Of a DNA stretch of 41,549 bases, positions 9,876-18,694 are shown piece by piece. This stretch comes from Rodentibacter ratti. Its GTDB lineage: Bacteria > Pseudomonadota > Gammaproteobacteria > Enterobacterales > Pasteurellaceae. Position 1 is the stretch's first letter, and each line of letters starts with the position of its first letter. The notes below the pieces were generated by a model. That model saw only the letters and a program-made list of their open reading frames with translations, did not search any database and was not told where the DNA came from. The DNA lies in NCBI RefSeq assembly GCF_002000485.1, contig NZ_MLAJ01000009.1:1-41549 (forward strand), written 5' to 3'. A program made the position numbers and the translations under genes.

Positions 9876-9907
9876 CGGATTGGGTTGCCAAGCCGTTCTT
9901 TTTATTT
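9876..9907 (+). terminator. Riboswitch expression platform: candidate terminator hairpin
   Basis: CGGATTGG (9876-9883) and CCAAGCCG (9888-9895) form a stem with one A-G mismatch and a GTTG loop, followed by TTCTTTTTATTT. It starts four bases after the aptamer closes, as expected of a transcription-terminating platform. Further on, GCCCTGA (9918-9924) is complementary to TCAGGGC (9714-9720) in the aptamer, a possible competing pairing. Confidence 0.55.
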
Positions 9908-9963
9908 GCATTTCTCAGCCCTGATTCTGGTTAATTTTAATCTAAGAAATAAAGGAAATTACG

Positions 9964-10611
9964 ATGAATCAGTCCATTTTATTCCCATTCGGTACAACCG
10001 CCGAAGAACGTGTAGCCAACGCCATTCAAGCATTCAAAAAAGGGAATGGTGTATTGGTTTTAGATGATGAAAATCGCGAAAACGAAGGGGATTTAATCTT
10101 CCCGGCGGAAACCATCACCACCGAGCAAATGGCGAAATTAATTCGTTACGGCAGCGGTATCGTGTGTCTGTGTATTACGGAAGAACGTTGCCAACAACTT
10201 GATTTACCGCCGATGGTGGAAAACAACAATAGCGTGAACAAAACTGCTTTTACCGTGACTATTGAAGCTGCGAAAGGCGTATCCACCGGGGTATCTGCCG
10301 CTGATCGGGTTACCACGATTCAAGCTGCGGTTGCGGATAATGCTGTACCTGCGGATTTACATCGCCCCGGCCATATTTTCCCGCTTCGTGCGGTAAATGG
10401 TGGCGTACTTGCTCGCCGTGGACACACAGAAGCCTCTGTGGATCTTGCCCGCCTTGCAGGTTTTAAAGCAGCAGGGGTGATTTGTGAAATCACCAATGAT
10501 GACGGCACCATGGCACGAGCACCGGAAGTTATTGAATTTGCACAAAAATTTGGTTATGTAGTGCTGACGATAGAAGATTTGGTCGAATATCGCTTGGCGC
10601 ATCAGGTTTAA
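9964..10611 (+). CDS. ribB: 3,4-dihydroxy-2-butanone 4-phosphate synthase
   Basis: A 215-residue enzyme that makes the four-carbon unit of riboflavin from ribulose 5-phosphate, Mg2+-dependent. Key motifs: [17 protein letters not shown] (acidic metal- and substrate-binding loop, residues about 31-47), [11 protein letters not shown] and [11 protein letters not shown]. There is no fused GTP cyclohydrolase II domain, so it is the stand-alone RibB type. AAAGGA precedes the ATG at proper spacing. Expression should be set by the FMN riboswitch in its 5' leader. It converges with the uhpC-like gene on a shared terminator. Confidence 0.98.
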   Translation: MNQSILFPFGTTAEERVANAIQAFKKGNGVLVLDDENRENEGDLIFPAETITTEQMAKLIRYGSGIVCLCITEERCQQLDLPPMVENNNSVNKTAFTVTIEAAKGVSTGVSAADRVTTIQAAVADNAVPADLHRPGHIFPLRAVNGGVLARRGHTEASVDLARLAGFKAAGVICEITNDDGTMARAPEVIEFAQKFGYVVLTIEDLVEYRLAHQV

Positions 10612-10619
10612 TCTAACAA

Positions 10620-10656
10620 AAAAGAGCGGTCAAAATTCTCTCAGATTTTTAACCGC
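10620..10656. repeat. 37-bp direct repeat, copy 1
   Basis: This block, from AAAAGAGCGG to TTTTTAACCGC, recurs without a mismatch at 12097-12133. The two copies enclose the uhpC-like gene. Copy 1 forms most of the ribB/uhpC-like terminator. Confidence 0.95.
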
Positions 10657-10667
10657 TCTTTGTTTTT
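10620..10667. terminator. Bidirectional terminator between ribB and the uhpC-like gene
   Basis: AAAGAGCGGT (10621-10630) pairs with ACCGCTCTTT (10652-10661), and inner AAAATTCT with AGATTTTT extends the stem to a CTC loop. TGTTTTTG follows on the + side and six T residues on the minus side. The arms resemble an uptake sequence with AGCGGT in place of TGCGGT. Confidence 0.85.
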
Positions 10668-10674
10668 GATCTCT

Positions 10675-12000
10675 TTATGCTGAAACTTTATTTTTCTTAA
10701 GTTGTAAGAAATAGACAAGTACAAGCAATAACGCACAGCCTAGTGATACGATAAAGAGACTACCGAAGAAACCGTTCCAGTGTAAGGATTGGATAATCCA
10801 TGCGAGTGGTGCGCCGGCTGCTGCGGCACCAATGTAGGCGAATAAGCTCACAAAGCCGGTAGAGGATCCTGAGGCATATTTATGGGAGTTTTCGGCAGCT
10901 GCCATGGCGATTAAGAATTGTGGTCCGAAAATAAAGAATCCTATTAAGAAGAATAGCCCGCTCATAATAATATAGTTATCACTTGGAATGAACCATAGTG
11001 CGAGAGATGTAGAGATAATGCCAAGCACATAAATAATGTTCATTTGAGTACGATTACCATTGAAGAACTTATCCGATCCCCATCCGGCAAACAATGCTCC
11101 TAAAAAACCGCCGACTTCAAAGAATGAAACGGCAGAGTTGGCTTTTAATAAATCATAACCATGAGTTTCTGTTAAATAGAGATTTCCCCAGTCATTAATA
11201 CCGGTACGGATGATATAAATAAAGCACCAAGAAAATGCTAATGCCCAAATAATGCTATTTTTGAATACGTAGGTTTTGAGAATTTCCCAGTTAGATAAAC
11301 CTAACCCTTCATTCTCATGCTCTTTTTCAGCGATATCATCGCGCCATTCACCGACAGTGGGTAAACCCATTGAAGAAGGGCGATCACGCAATAAGAAACA
11401 CAAAGCAAATCCAAGAACACAAGCAATAATCCCCGGTACGATCATGCCATAACGCCATCCCCAATAAAGAGTGACAGCACCGGCTAAGAGAGGAATTAGC
11501 GCACCACCAAGATTATGTGAAGTGTTCCAGATCGCCCACCATAAACCGCGTTCATTACGTGAGTACCAAGTGTTTAAAATTTTAGAACAAGGTGGCCACC
11601 CCCAACCTTGGAAGAATGCATTAATCATCCAAAGTGTAATGAACATAAAGACGGATGAACTCATTCCAAACAGGATATTTACCACACCGGTCATCATTAA
11701 TCCGATGCCCATAAAGTAGCGGGGATTAGAACGATCACTAAGTACGCCAGATAAGAATTTGGATACACCATAAGTAAGGTAAAACGCTGTACCCATAATT
11801 CCAATATCTGCTTTTTGTAAACCTAAATCTGTCAACATTGCCGGCATAACAAAGTTAAAACTTTTTCTTGTGAAATAGAATACGGCATAGCCTATATAGC
11901 TTGTGATCATCAAATGCAGCCGCCAATAACGGTAGGTTTTATCTATTTCTTCTTTAGATTTTGTGACCGGTAAATCCGGTGGGACACTAAAAATACTCAT
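10675..12000 (-). CDS. UhpC-like organophosphate:phosphate antiporter family protein
   Basis: A 441-residue major facilitator protein with about 12 membrane segments, closest to E. coli UhpC: the shared features include YRYWRLH...YFTRKSFN, YGVSKFLSGVLSDRSNPRYFMGIGL, NAFFQGWGWPPCSKILNTWY and FGPQFLIAMAAAE. UhpC in E. coli is a glucose 6-phosphate sensor for the UhpBA two-component system, but chlamydial UhpC transports. No uhpA, uhpB or uhpT lies nearby, so here it is more likely a sugar-phosphate/phosphate exchanger; this is inference. The start at 12000 is set by homology and a perfect AAGGAG ribosome binding site; an upstream in-frame extension has neither. The gene and its promoter lie between two identical 37-bp repeats. 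Confidence 0.85.
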   Translation of the reverse strand: MSIFSVPPDLPVTKSKEEIDKTYRYWRLHLMITSYIGYAVFYFTRKSFNFVMPAMLTDLGLQKADIGIMGTAFYLTYGVSKFLSGVLSDRSNPRYFMGIGLMMTGVVNILFGMSSSVFMFITLWMINAFFQGWGWPPCSKILNTWYSRNERGLWWAIWNTSHNLGGALIPLLAGAVTLYWGWRYGMIVPGIIACVLGFALCFLLRDRPSSMGLPTVGEWRDDIAEKEHENEGLGLSNWEILKTYVFKNSIIWALAFSWCFIYIIRTGINDWGNLYLTETHGYDLLKANSAVSFFEVGGFLGALFAGWGSDKFFNGNRTQMNIIYVLGIISTSLALWFIPSDNYIIMSGLFFLIGFFIFGPQFLIAMAAAENSHKYASGSSTGFVSLFAYIGAAAAGAPLAWIIQSLHWNGFFGSLFIVSLGCALLLVLVYFLQLKKNKVSA

Positions 12001-12020
12001 AATGATCTCCTTGTATATTA

Positions 12021-12052
12021 TTTGTACTACTAAAGTGTTAGTGTAGTGCAAA
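12021..12052. promoter_or_regulatory. Operator-like dyad upstream of the uhpC-like gene
   Basis: TTTGTACTAC (12021-12030) and GTAGTGCAAA (12043-12052) form an inverted repeat with nine of ten positions matching, centred about 36 bases before the start codon. The regulator is unknown. No clear promoter hexamers could be assigned in this gap. Confidence 0.45.
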
Positions 12053-12096
12053 TAGGAGAATAAAAAATAGAGATAGATCAAGTTTTAAGGATTTAG

Positions 12097-12133
12097 AAAA
12101 GAGCGGTCAAAATTCTCTCAGATTTTTAACCGC
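12097..12133. repeat. 37-bp direct repeat, copy 2, containing the xylR stop codon
   Basis: Identical to 10620-10656. The xylR stop (12126-12128, minus) lies inside it. Beyond the repeat the right arm continues as ACTTATTC instead of TCTTTGTT, so this copy ends in a true uptake sequence (ACCGCACTT, 12130-12138). Confidence 0.95.
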
Positions 12134-12138
12134 ACTTA
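12097..12138 (-). terminator. Terminator of xylR
   Basis: Read leftward the repeat folds as AGTGCGGT...ACCGCTCT with one mismatch plus an inner AAAAATCT/AGAATTTT stem, followed by TTTTCT. It ends the leftward xylR transcript before the uhpC-like promoter. Confidence 0.6.
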
Positions 12139-13295
12139 TTCTGTCTAAATTCTCTTGGTGTCATGCCAAATTCTTTTTTAAATACGGAATAAAAGTATTG
12201 AATGGAAGGATAACCGCAGATTTCGGAAATTTCTTGAATAGAGATATCTGTTTGTTGTAACAAATTCTTGGCTCGGGAAATTTTTTCTTCGTGAATAACC
12301 TGATGGATGGTTTTATTCATCGAATTTTTGAAACGCTGCTCAAGATTAGAACGTGATGTTTCAAGATGATCCAATACCTGTTCCACTTTTATGCCTTGGC
12401 ACGCACGATGGCGAATATAATGCATCGCTTGCATTACGAGGGGATCATGTAGCGATCGATAATCGGTGGAGTTTCTCGAGTGTATGGTGATAGGTGGAAT
12501 TAAAATCGGCGTATGAGGGACTTTTTGCCCGTTTAGCTGCCGATGTAGCAATTTGGCGGCTTGGTAGCCAATTTCCCGAGTGCCTTGTTCGACAGAGGAA
12601 AGGGAGACTCGAGATAGATACTGAATCAATTCCTCATTATCAATACCCACTACGCAAAGTTCTTCCGGGACGGCGATTTTGCTGTATTCGCAAGCTTGTA
12701 ACAAATGGCGTGCTCGTGCATCTGTCACTGCCACAATTCCGGTATGAGGAGGAAGACGTTTTAACCAATCAACCAGTTTGGCTTGTTCCGATAACCAATT
12801 TTGTGCATCAATTTGTCCGCCCTCATAGAGATGAAGTGGATAATGATTTTTTTCCATTAATTCAATAAACGCATTCTTTCGTTCCCTCGACCAATGCTTT
12901 TCGGCTTCTACTTGGATTCCGTAAAAAGCAAATTGAGACAAGCCTTTTTGTTGAAGGTGTGAAAGGGCGAGTTCAACGAGGGCGAAATTATCGGTTGCAA
13001 CATAGGGAAAGTGCGGATAAAAATGAGGCTGTTTATAAGAGCCGCCAACGGCAATCGTCGGAATTTTGGTATGTTCAAGTAACTCCGCCGTTTTAGGATC
13101 ATCAAAATCGGCAATAATGCCGTCAATAGATAAATGGTTTATGCTGTCAGCATGGTAAATAAATTCATCTTCTACGAAAATATCCCACGTACATTGTGAA
13201 GCCTGAATATATTGCCCAATACCTTCCACCACTTGTCTATCGTACACTTTATTGGCATTAAATAAGAGTGCGATTTTGTAGTATTGTTCCGCCAT
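12126..13295 (-). CDS. xylR: Xylose operon transcriptional activator XylR
   Basis: A 389-residue regulator with an N-terminal periplasmic-binding-protein-like sugar sensor (about 1-275; LLFNANKVYDRQVVEGI, ATDNFALVE, AVTDARARHLLQ, VVGIDNEE) and a C-terminal AraC-type double helix-turn-helix (about 290-389; GIKVEQVLDHLETSRSNLEQRF and SIQEISEICGYPSIQYFYSVFKKEFGMTPREFR). In E. coli XylR binds D-xylose and activates xylAB and xylFGHR. Length and sequence agree closely with that protein. It follows xylH but is separated from it by a terminator, so it may have its own promoter; TATATT (13324-13329, minus) with a weak TTTTAT 17 bases upstream is a candidate. Confidence 0.96.
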   Translation of the reverse strand: MAEQYYKIALLFNANKVYDRQVVEGIGQYIQASQCTWDIFVEDEFIYHADSINHLSIDGIIADFDDPKTAELLEHTKIPTIAVGGSYKQPHFYPHFPYVATDNFALVELALSHLQQKGLSQFAFYGIQVEAEKHWSRERKNAFIELMEKNHYPLHLYEGGQIDAQNWLSEQAKLVDWLKRLPPHTGIVAVTDARARHLLQACEYSKIAVPEELCVVGIDNEELIQYLSRVSLSSVEQGTREIGYQAAKLLHRQLNGQKVPHTPILIPPITIHSRNSTDYRSLHDPLVMQAMHYIRHRACQGIKVEQVLDHLETSRSNLEQRFKNSMNKTIHQVIHEEKISRAKNLLQQTDISIQEISEICGYPSIQYFYSVFKKEFGMTPREFRQNKCG

Positions 13296-13362
13296 TGTTT
13301 TGTCCGTTGATTGGGTTGTGAGAAATATAGCGGAAAATGGATTTTTATAAAAGTGCGGATAG

Positions 13363-13388
13363 AAAAATCGCCATTTTTCAATGGCGAT
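13363..13388 (-). terminator. Terminator between xylH and xylR
   Basis: Read leftward: ATCGCCATT (13380-13388), GAAA loop, AATGGCGAT (13367-13375), then TTTTTC. A perfect 9-bp stem beginning six bases after the xylH stop codon. It should reduce or stop read-through from xylFGH into xylR. Confidence 0.8.
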
Positions 13389-13394
13389 AATATG

Positions 13395-14522
13395 TTACAT
13401 TTTTTTCTTGCTACTGGTATCAATCCATACGGCAAGTAATAAAATTGCCCCTTTTACGATATATTGCCAGAAGGTCGGGACATCAAGCATACTCATGCCG
13501 TTATCTAATAATGCGATAATCAATGCTCCAATGACCACACCGAAGACACTCCCGATACCTCCCGCCAAACTCGCGCCGCCAATGACACAAGCGGCAATGG
13601 CATCTAATTCGGCATTTTGTCCGGCAGAAGGTGAACCTGCACCTAAACGGGCACTTAAAATTAATCCTGCGATGGCGACCAATACGCCGTTCATGGCAAA
13701 GATGATCAGTTTGGTTTTTTCCACGTTAATGCCGGATAATTTTGCTGCATCAATATTTCCCCCAATGGCGTAAACGTGGCGACCAAAGGCGGTTTTACGG
13801 GAGAGAAATAACCCAAATATAGCGAGAACGGCAAGCACTAATACAGGGAATGGAATACCACGATAATCGTTTAATAAATAAATGGCACCTAATACAATGA
13901 TGGCAAACAAGGCATATTTTGAAAAATCTTTTGATAGAGGAGGAACGTTAAGTTGAAGCTGCTGGCGGCTTTTGCGTTGGTAATTTCCCCAGAGAACAAA
14001 ACCAATGACCGCTATTCCGCCAAGTATGAATCCGGTCATATCGGAAAGGTAACCTTGTCCAATGACTGTCATTGAACCGCTAATCGGAGATACGGTTGTT
14101 CCATTGGTGAGACCGATTAAAATTCCACGGAATGCGAGATAACCTGCGAGGGTGACAATAAATGAAGGGACTTTACGATAGGCAACCCACCAACCGTTCC
14201 AAATACCGAAGAGTAAACCTAAAGCAAGGGTGGCGATGATTGTGACCGGTAATGGCAATCCCCACCATACATCTGCGATGGCGGCAAATCCCCCTAATAG
14301 TCCCATTAGAGAACCAACGGATAAATCAATTTCGGCAGAGATAATGACAAATACCATGCCAATGGCAAGAATACCCGTGATTGATGTTTGACGCAGTAGA
14401 TTAGAAATATTTCGTGCACTTAAATAAGCACCGTCCGTTGTAATAGTGAAAAATACCATAATCACCGCTATGGCAATTAACATAATATAAACTTGTAAGT
14501 TTACGGATTTTAACTTAAACAT
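13395..14522 (-). CDS. xylH: D-xylose ABC transporter permease
   Basis: A 375-residue inner membrane permease of the BPD_transp_2 (carbohydrate uptake CUT2) family, rich in hydrophobic segments. Diagnostic stretches are [26 protein letters not shown] (CUT2 permease motif, residues about 56-81) and the C-terminal [33 protein letters not shown]. XylH forms the membrane channel for the XylG ATPase and receives xylose from XylF. It starts three bases after the xylG stop, with the AAGGAG ribosome binding site inside the end of xylG. No uptake sequence core is seen in this gene. Confidence 0.96.
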   Translation of the reverse strand: MFKLKSVNLQVYIMLIAIAVIMVFFTITTDGAYLSARNISNLLRQTSITGILAIGMVFVIISAEIDLSVGSLMGLLGGFAAIADVWWGLPLPVTIIATLALGLLFGIWNGWWVAYRKVPSFIVTLAGYLAFRGILIGLTNGTTVSPISGSMTVIGQGYLSDMTGFILGGIAVIGFVLWGNYQRKSRQQLQLNVPPLSKDFSKYALFAIIVLGAIYLLNDYRGIPFPVLVLAVLAIFGLFLSRKTAFGRHVYAIGGNIDAAKLSGINVEKTKLIIFAMNGVLVAIAGLILSARLGAGSPSAGQNAELDAIAACVIGGASLAGGIGSVFGVVIGALIIALLDNGMSMLDVPTFWQYIVKGAILLLAVWIDTSSKKKM

Positions 14523-14525
14523 AGA

Positions 14526-16037
14526 TTACTCCTTAAGCGCGGTTTCCATTACTTGTTCTTGCGTGAGTCCGTTATTGACCAGACTGGCTTTGAGTTTACC
14601 TTGGTGCATTACGAGAACTCGGTCACTAATGCCCAACACTTCTGGCAATTCGGAGGAAATAACAATAATAGCCATTCCTTCTTTAGCTAATTGGTTGATT
14701 AATTTATAGATTTCATATTTTGCACCAACATCAATCCCTCGTGTCGGCTCGTCTAAAATAAGAATTTTAGGATTGAGTAATAAGCATTTTGCCAAAATGG
14801 CTTTTTGTTGGTTTCCACCGCTTAACCGTCCGATAGGAAGTTCCGGAGACGAAGTTTTCACTTTCAATTGTTCAATCGCAGAGCCAATAACCTTTTCCTC
14901 TTTTGCATCATTGACGACGATTTTGCCAAAACAATATTCTTTTAACGATGAAAGTGTAATGTTTTTGCCAACGCCCATAATAGAGACGATACCGTGTTTT
15001 TTCCGATCTTCCGGAACCATCATCATTTTATGTGCAATAGCCTGCTCACAATTTTTGATCTGCACTTGTTTCTGATGAATGAAAATCTTTCCTTCATATT
15101 TACCTTGGTAAGATCCGAATAAGCATTGCACCATCTCTGTGCGACCGGAACCTACAAGCCCGGCAATACCAAGAATTTCTCCGGAATGAAGGTTAAAACT
15201 TACATTATTCACACGTTTAATATGTGTATTGATAGGATGCCAGGCAGAAAGATTTTCAACCCGTAAAATTTCGTCTTTAATTTCGTGAGGCTCATGAGGG
15301 TAGAGAGAAGTGATTTCCCTTCCCACCATCATGGTGATAATGTCATCTTCACTCATTGTGTCGGCATTTTTTGTTCCGATATGTTCACCATCTCGAATGA
15401 CACAGATTTTGTCAGAAATTTCTTTTACTTCATTTAACTTGTGGGAAATATAGATACAGGCAATATTATGTGCTTTTAAATCTTTAACGAGCGTTAATAG
15501 AATGGCTGTTTCTTTTTCGGTTAATGAGGCGGTAGGCTCATCAAGAATTAATAATCTCACTTGTTTATTTAGTGCTTTTGCAATTTCAACCAATTGCTGT
15601 TGACCAAGCCCTAATTCTCCCACACGGGTATTAGGATCAATATCTAATTGAACCTGTTGCAGTAATGTTTTACAGCGTAGATACATTTCATTATCTGCGG
15701 TGATACACTTATGTGTCACTTCGTTACCCAAAAAGATATTTTCTAACACTGACATATTTTTAACCAGAGTGAGCTCCTGATGAATAATGGAAATGCCTTT
15801 TTCCTCCGTCTCCTTGATATTTTTGGCTTTTAATTCACTTTCTGAAAAATAAATATTGCCACTGTAATCCCCATAAGGATAAATACCGCAAAGCACTTTC
15901 ATTAGTGTGGATTTCCCTGAACCGTTTTCACCACATAAGGACAGGATTTCCCCGGCTTCAAGCTCAATGGAAATATCGCGGAGTGCGGTCACATCACCAA
16001 ATTTTTTTGTGATGTTTCTCATTTCTAACAATGCCAT
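14526..16037 (-). CDS. xylG: D-xylose ABC transporter ATP-binding protein
   Basis: A 503-residue duplicated ABC ATPase of the CUT2 sugar importers. The first half has Walker [10 protein letters not shown] (36-44), signature [15 protein letters not shown] and Walker [11 protein letters not shown]; the second half has the degenerate GLVGSGRTE loop and a good [13 protein letters not shown] signature with [11 protein letters not shown]. The degenerate second P-loop is normal for this family. It energises xylose import through XylH. A near-uptake sequence (GAGTGCGGTC, 15980-15989) fails the core by one base. GGGAG precedes the ATG. Confidence 0.96.
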   Translation of the reverse strand: MALLEMRNITKKFGDVTALRDISIELEAGEILSLCGENGSGKSTLMKVLCGIYPYGDYSGNIYFSESELKAKNIKETEEKGISIIHQELTLVKNMSVLENIFLGNEVTHKCITADNEMYLRCKTLLQQVQLDIDPNTRVGELGLGQQQLVEIAKALNKQVRLLILDEPTASLTEKETAILLTLVKDLKAHNIACIYISHKLNEVKEISDKICVIRDGEHIGTKNADTMSEDDIITMMVGREITSLYPHEPHEIKDEILRVENLSAWHPINTHIKRVNNVSFNLHSGEILGIAGLVGSGRTEMVQCLFGSYQGKYEGKIFIHQKQVQIKNCEQAIAHKMMMVPEDRKKHGIVSIMGVGKNITLSSLKEYCFGKIVVNDAKEEKVIGSAIEQLKVKTSSPELPIGRLSGGNQQKAILAKCLLLNPKILILDEPTRGIDVGAKYEIYKLINQLAKEGMAIIVISSELPEVLGISDRVLVMHQGKLKASLVNNGLTQEQVMETALKE

Positions 16038-16058
16038 AGCTATACTCCCTAAAGAATA

Positions 16059-16075
16059 GGGGAAGAAACTTCCCC
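16059..16075 (-). other. Intercistronic hairpin between xylF and xylG
   Basis: GGGGAA (16059-16064) and TTCCCC (16070-16075) form a 6-bp GC-rich stem in the 45-base gap. Read leftward it follows the xylF stop directly and is trailed by TATTCTTT. Such hairpins commonly protect the mRNA of the abundant binding protein or cause partial termination; the effect here is inferred. Confidence 0.55.
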
Positions 16076-16082
16076 TTTAAAC

Positions 16083-17081
16083 CTATTGATAAATGCTTTC
16101 TTTTGTATGGAAACCGTCTTTAATGATCGTTTCATCAATATTGGTTTTATCAACGGCAATCGGATCAAGTAAATAAGCAGGGACGTTTTTAAGTCCGTTA
16201 TTCAGTTCTGCATTGGATTCAACTTTCTCGTTTTTACCTAGCTGTACTGCGATTTGAGCAGCTTTATCTGCGAGTTTTGTAATAGGTTTATAAACGGTCA
16301 TGGTTTGTGAGCCGTTGACGATACGTTTAATCGCAGCTAAATCCGCATCTTGACCTGAAATAGTGACTTTACCTGACAATCCTTGTGCACTTAATGCCTG
16401 AATTGCTCCACCGGCGGTCGCATCATTTGAAGCAACAACGGCATCAATATTATTTTTATTGGCGGTGAGTGCGTTTTCCATAATTTGCAATGCTTTTTCG
16501 GCAAGCCAAGAATCGACCCATTGATCGCCAACCACTTTAATTTTCCCTGTTTTAATTAAAGGGTCTAAGACTTTCATTTGCCCTTTTCTAAACAATTTTG
16601 CATTGTTATCGACCGGTGAGCCGCCCATTAAGAAATAATTACCTTCCGGTTTTACTGCGACAATGCTTTTGGCTTGTAATTCCCCCACTTTTTCATTATC
16701 AAAAGAAACATAGAAATCTAATTCAGCATTGTTAATTAAGCGATCATAAGCCAATACTTTAATGCCTTCTTTTTTCGCTTCGGCAATGACATTGCTCAAT
16801 ACTTCACCGTTGTGCGGAATAATCACTAAGACATCAATGTCTTTATTGATCATATTTTCAATTTGAGAAATTTGTGCCGAATCATCACCGTTCGCAGATT
16901 GTACGAAAACTTTTGCGCCCATAGACTCTGCTTTTTTGACGAAAATATCACGGTCTTTTTGCCATCTTTCTAGGCGTAAATCATCAATAGATAAACCGAT
17001 TTTAAGATCTTTGGAATAGGCAGAACTACTCAATACCGTTAATGCCGCTGCAAGGGTGAGTAAAGCTGATTTAATTTTCAT
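16083..17081 (-). CDS. xylF: D-xylose-binding periplasmic protein
   Basis: A 332-residue substrate-binding protein of the CUT2 xylose importer. A Sec signal peptide is present (MKIKSALLTLAAALTVLSSS, cleavage probably after Ala-Tyr-Ser at 21-23). The mature protein begins KDLKIGLSIDDLRLERWQKD and includes IVIPHNGEVLS-like and VVASNDATAGGAIQAL segments typical of XylF. It is the first gene of the leftward xylFGH unit, with GAGG before the ATG. Expression should need XylR with xylose and CRP, since both candidate sites lie just upstream. Confidence 0.96.
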   Translation of the reverse strand: MKIKSALLTLAAALTVLSSSAYSKDLKIGLSIDDLRLERWQKDRDIFVKKAESMGAKVFVQSANGDDSAQISQIENMINKDIDVLVIIPHNGEVLSNVIAEAKKEGIKVLAYDRLINNAELDFYVSFDNEKVGELQAKSIVAVKPEGNYFLMGGSPVDNNAKLFRKGQMKVLDPLIKTGKIKVVGDQWVDSWLAEKALQIMENALTANKNNIDAVVASNDATAGGAIQALSAQGLSGKVTISGQDADLAAIKRIVNGSQTMTVYKPITKLADKAAQIAVQLGKNEKVESNAELNNGLKNVPAYLLDPIAVDKTNIDETIIKDGFHTKESIYQ

Positions 17082-17163
17082 ACTGATACCTCAATAGTTA
17101 ATTGAATAGAAGGTAGAGCGATTGCTCCGATAGTTAGTTTTCTTCTTTTAACCCTCTCTTTCA

Positions 17164-17169
17164 ATTATA
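17164..17169 (-). promoter_or_regulatory. Candidate -10 of the xylF promoter
   Basis: A perfect leftward TATAAT. The -35 position at normal spacing (17187-17192) reads AACGTA, a poor match, as expected of an activator-dependent promoter. Confidence 0.55.
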
Positions 17170-17199
17170 AAATCTTTCACTATTATTACGTTTTTTCAC
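17170..17199 (-). promoter_or_regulatory. Candidate XylR direct repeats
   Basis: Read leftward, GTGAAA occurs at 17194-17199 and again at 17175-17180, 19 bases apart, directly upstream of the xylF -10. AraC-type activators such as XylR bind direct repeats about two helical turns apart, overlapping the -35. Assignment to XylR rests on position only. Confidence 0.4.
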
Positions 17200-17221
17200 A
17201 ATTGTGATCTATGCCACAATT
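17200..17221. promoter_or_regulatory. CRP site between xylF and xylA
   Basis: TGTGATCTATGCCACA (17203-17218) matches the CRP consensus TGTGA-N6-TCACA with one mismatch and is flanked by AAT and ATT, making a nearly symmetrical 22-bp site. It lies about 120 bases before xylA and 120 before xylF, so it can serve both promoters, as the E. coli xyl CRP site does. In the remaining stretch to xylA I see TTGATG (17257-17262) with TAAAAA 16 bases on as a weak promoter candidate. Confidence 0.8.
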
Positions 17222-17319
17222 GCAAATTATCGCCATTGGAAAACAAAATAACGTAATTGATGAGGACGGTGTTTTTCATAAAAATACAGAAAATTTCATC
17301 ATTCAAAGAGGAAAATCCT

Positions 17320-18639
17320 ATGGCAAACTACTTCGATAAAATTGAAAAAGTCACCTTTGAAGGCGTACAATCAACCAACCCCTTTGCTTTTAAACACTAT
17401 GATGCGAATCAGGTTATTTTAGGCAAAACGATGGCGGAACATTTGCGTTTAGCCGTATGCTATTGGCATACCTTTTGTTGGAACGGAAATGATATGTTTG
17501 GGCTGGGGTCTCTTGACCGAAGTTGGCAAAAGAACGCTGATGCACTTGCCGGGGCGGAACAAAAAGCAGAGATTGCCTTTGAGTTTTTCAGCAAGTTAGG
17601 CGTGCCTTATTATTGTTTTCATGATGTGGATGTTGCACCGGAAGGTAATTCTGCAAAAGAATATTTACAGAATTTCCATCATATTGTGGATATTCTAGAA
17701 CGCAAACAAGCGGAAAGCGGTGTAAAACTGCTATGGGGAACGGCAAATTGTTTCACCAATCCGCGTTATATGTCCGGTGCATCGACCAACCCGAATCCGG
17801 AAGTGTTTGCCTGGGCGGCAATGCAGGTATTTAATGCGATGAATGCCACACAACGCTTAGGAGGGGAAAACTATGTGTTGTGGGGTGGGCGTGAAGGCTA
17901 TGAAACCTTGCTTAACACGGATCTTAAACGTGAGCGTGAACAACTTGGTCGTTTTATGCAAATGGTGGTGGAACATAAGTATAAAATTGGTTTCAACGGC
18001 ACGTTATTGATTGAGCCGAAACCGCAAGAACCGACAAAACATCAATATGATTATGATGTGGCAACTGTTTATGGTTTCCTAAAACAATTTGGATTGGAAA
18101 AAGAAATTAAGGTGAATATTGAAGCCAATCATGCGACACTTGCCGGACACAGTTTCCAACATGAAGTGGCAACCGCCTGTGCATTGGATATTTTCGGTTC
18201 TATTGATGCCAACCGTGGTGATCCGCAACTTGGTTGGGATACGGATCAATTCCCGCACAGCGTAGAGGAAAACACTTTAGTGATGTATGAAATTTTGAAA
18301 CATGGCGGATTTACCACGGGTGGCTTTAATTTTGATGCAAAAATTCGTCGCCAAAGTACCGATCCTTATGATTTATTCCATGGTCATATTGGGGCGATTG
18401 ATGTGTTAGCATTATCTTTAAAACGTGCGGCAAAAATGATCGAAGAAGAAACGCTACAAAAAATCGTTGAGGCACGCTATGCAGGTTGGAGCGGTGAACT
18501 CGGTCAACAAATTTTGCAAGGTCAGCTTTCTTTGGAACAACTTGCCCGGCTTGTTCAAGAAAAAGGATTTGATCCAAAACCGGTATCCGGTCAGCAAGAA
18601 TATTTAGAAAATATTGTGAATCAAGTCATTTATCGTTAG
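17320..18639 (+). CDS. xylA: Xylose isomerase
   Basis: A 439-residue TIM-barrel enzyme converting D-xylose to D-xylulose. Active-site residues are visible: His and Asp in [13 protein letters not shown], the metal-binding Glu in [16 protein letters not shown], Glu and His in [17 protein letters not shown], and the Asp cluster in [17 protein letters not shown]. The start at 17320 ([11 protein letters not shown]) matches known XylA and has AAAGAGG upstream; a longer in-frame start 63 bases earlier has no support. It is the first gene of xylAB, divergent from xylFGH, and followed by a hairpin that may limit xylB. Confidence 0.97.
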   Translation: MANYFDKIEKVTFEGVQSTNPFAFKHYDANQVILGKTMAEHLRLAVCYWHTFCWNGNDMFGLGSLDRSWQKNADALAGAEQKAEIAFEFFSKLGVPYYCFHDVDVAPEGNSAKEYLQNFHHIVDILERKQAESGVKLLWGTANCFTNPRYMSGASTNPNPEVFAWAAMQVFNAMNATQRLGGENYVLWGGREGYETLLNTDLKREREQLGRFMQMVVEHKYKIGFNGTLLIEPKPQEPTKHQYDYDVATVYGFLKQFGLEKEIKVNIEANHATLAGHSFQHEVATACALDIFGSIDANRGDPQLGWDTDQFPHSVEENTLVMYEILKHGGFTTGGFNFDAKIRRQSTDPYDLFHGHIGAIDVLALSLKRAAKMIEEETLQKIVEARYAGWSGELGQQILQGQLSLEQLARLVQEKGFDPKPVSGQQEYLENIVNQVIYR

Positions 18640-18648
18640 GTTTATTTC

Positions 18649-18679
18649 AAAAGTGCGGTCATTTTTCACCGCACTTTTT
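18649..18679 (+). terminator. Uptake-sequence hairpin between xylA and xylB (attenuator)
   Basis: AAAAGTGCGGT (18649-18659) and ACCGCACTTTT (18668-18678) form a perfect 11-bp stem with an 8-base loop, ending in TTTTTA. It starts ten bases after the xylA stop. xylB has no obvious separate promoter, so this is likely a leaky terminator lowering xylB relative to xylA. Confidence 0.75.
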
Positions 18680-18694
18680 AGCGTTGGAGGCAAT

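Noticed and set aside
12097-12133. 37-bp repeats as ends of an insertion sequence or transposon.
   Set aside because: They are direct, not inverted, function as terminators, and no transposase lies between them.
18653-18694. GTG start for xylB inside the intercistronic hairpin.
   Set aside because: The ATG at 18695 has a TTGGAGG ribosome binding site and begins the conserved MYIGID motif; the extra residues are translated uptake sequence.
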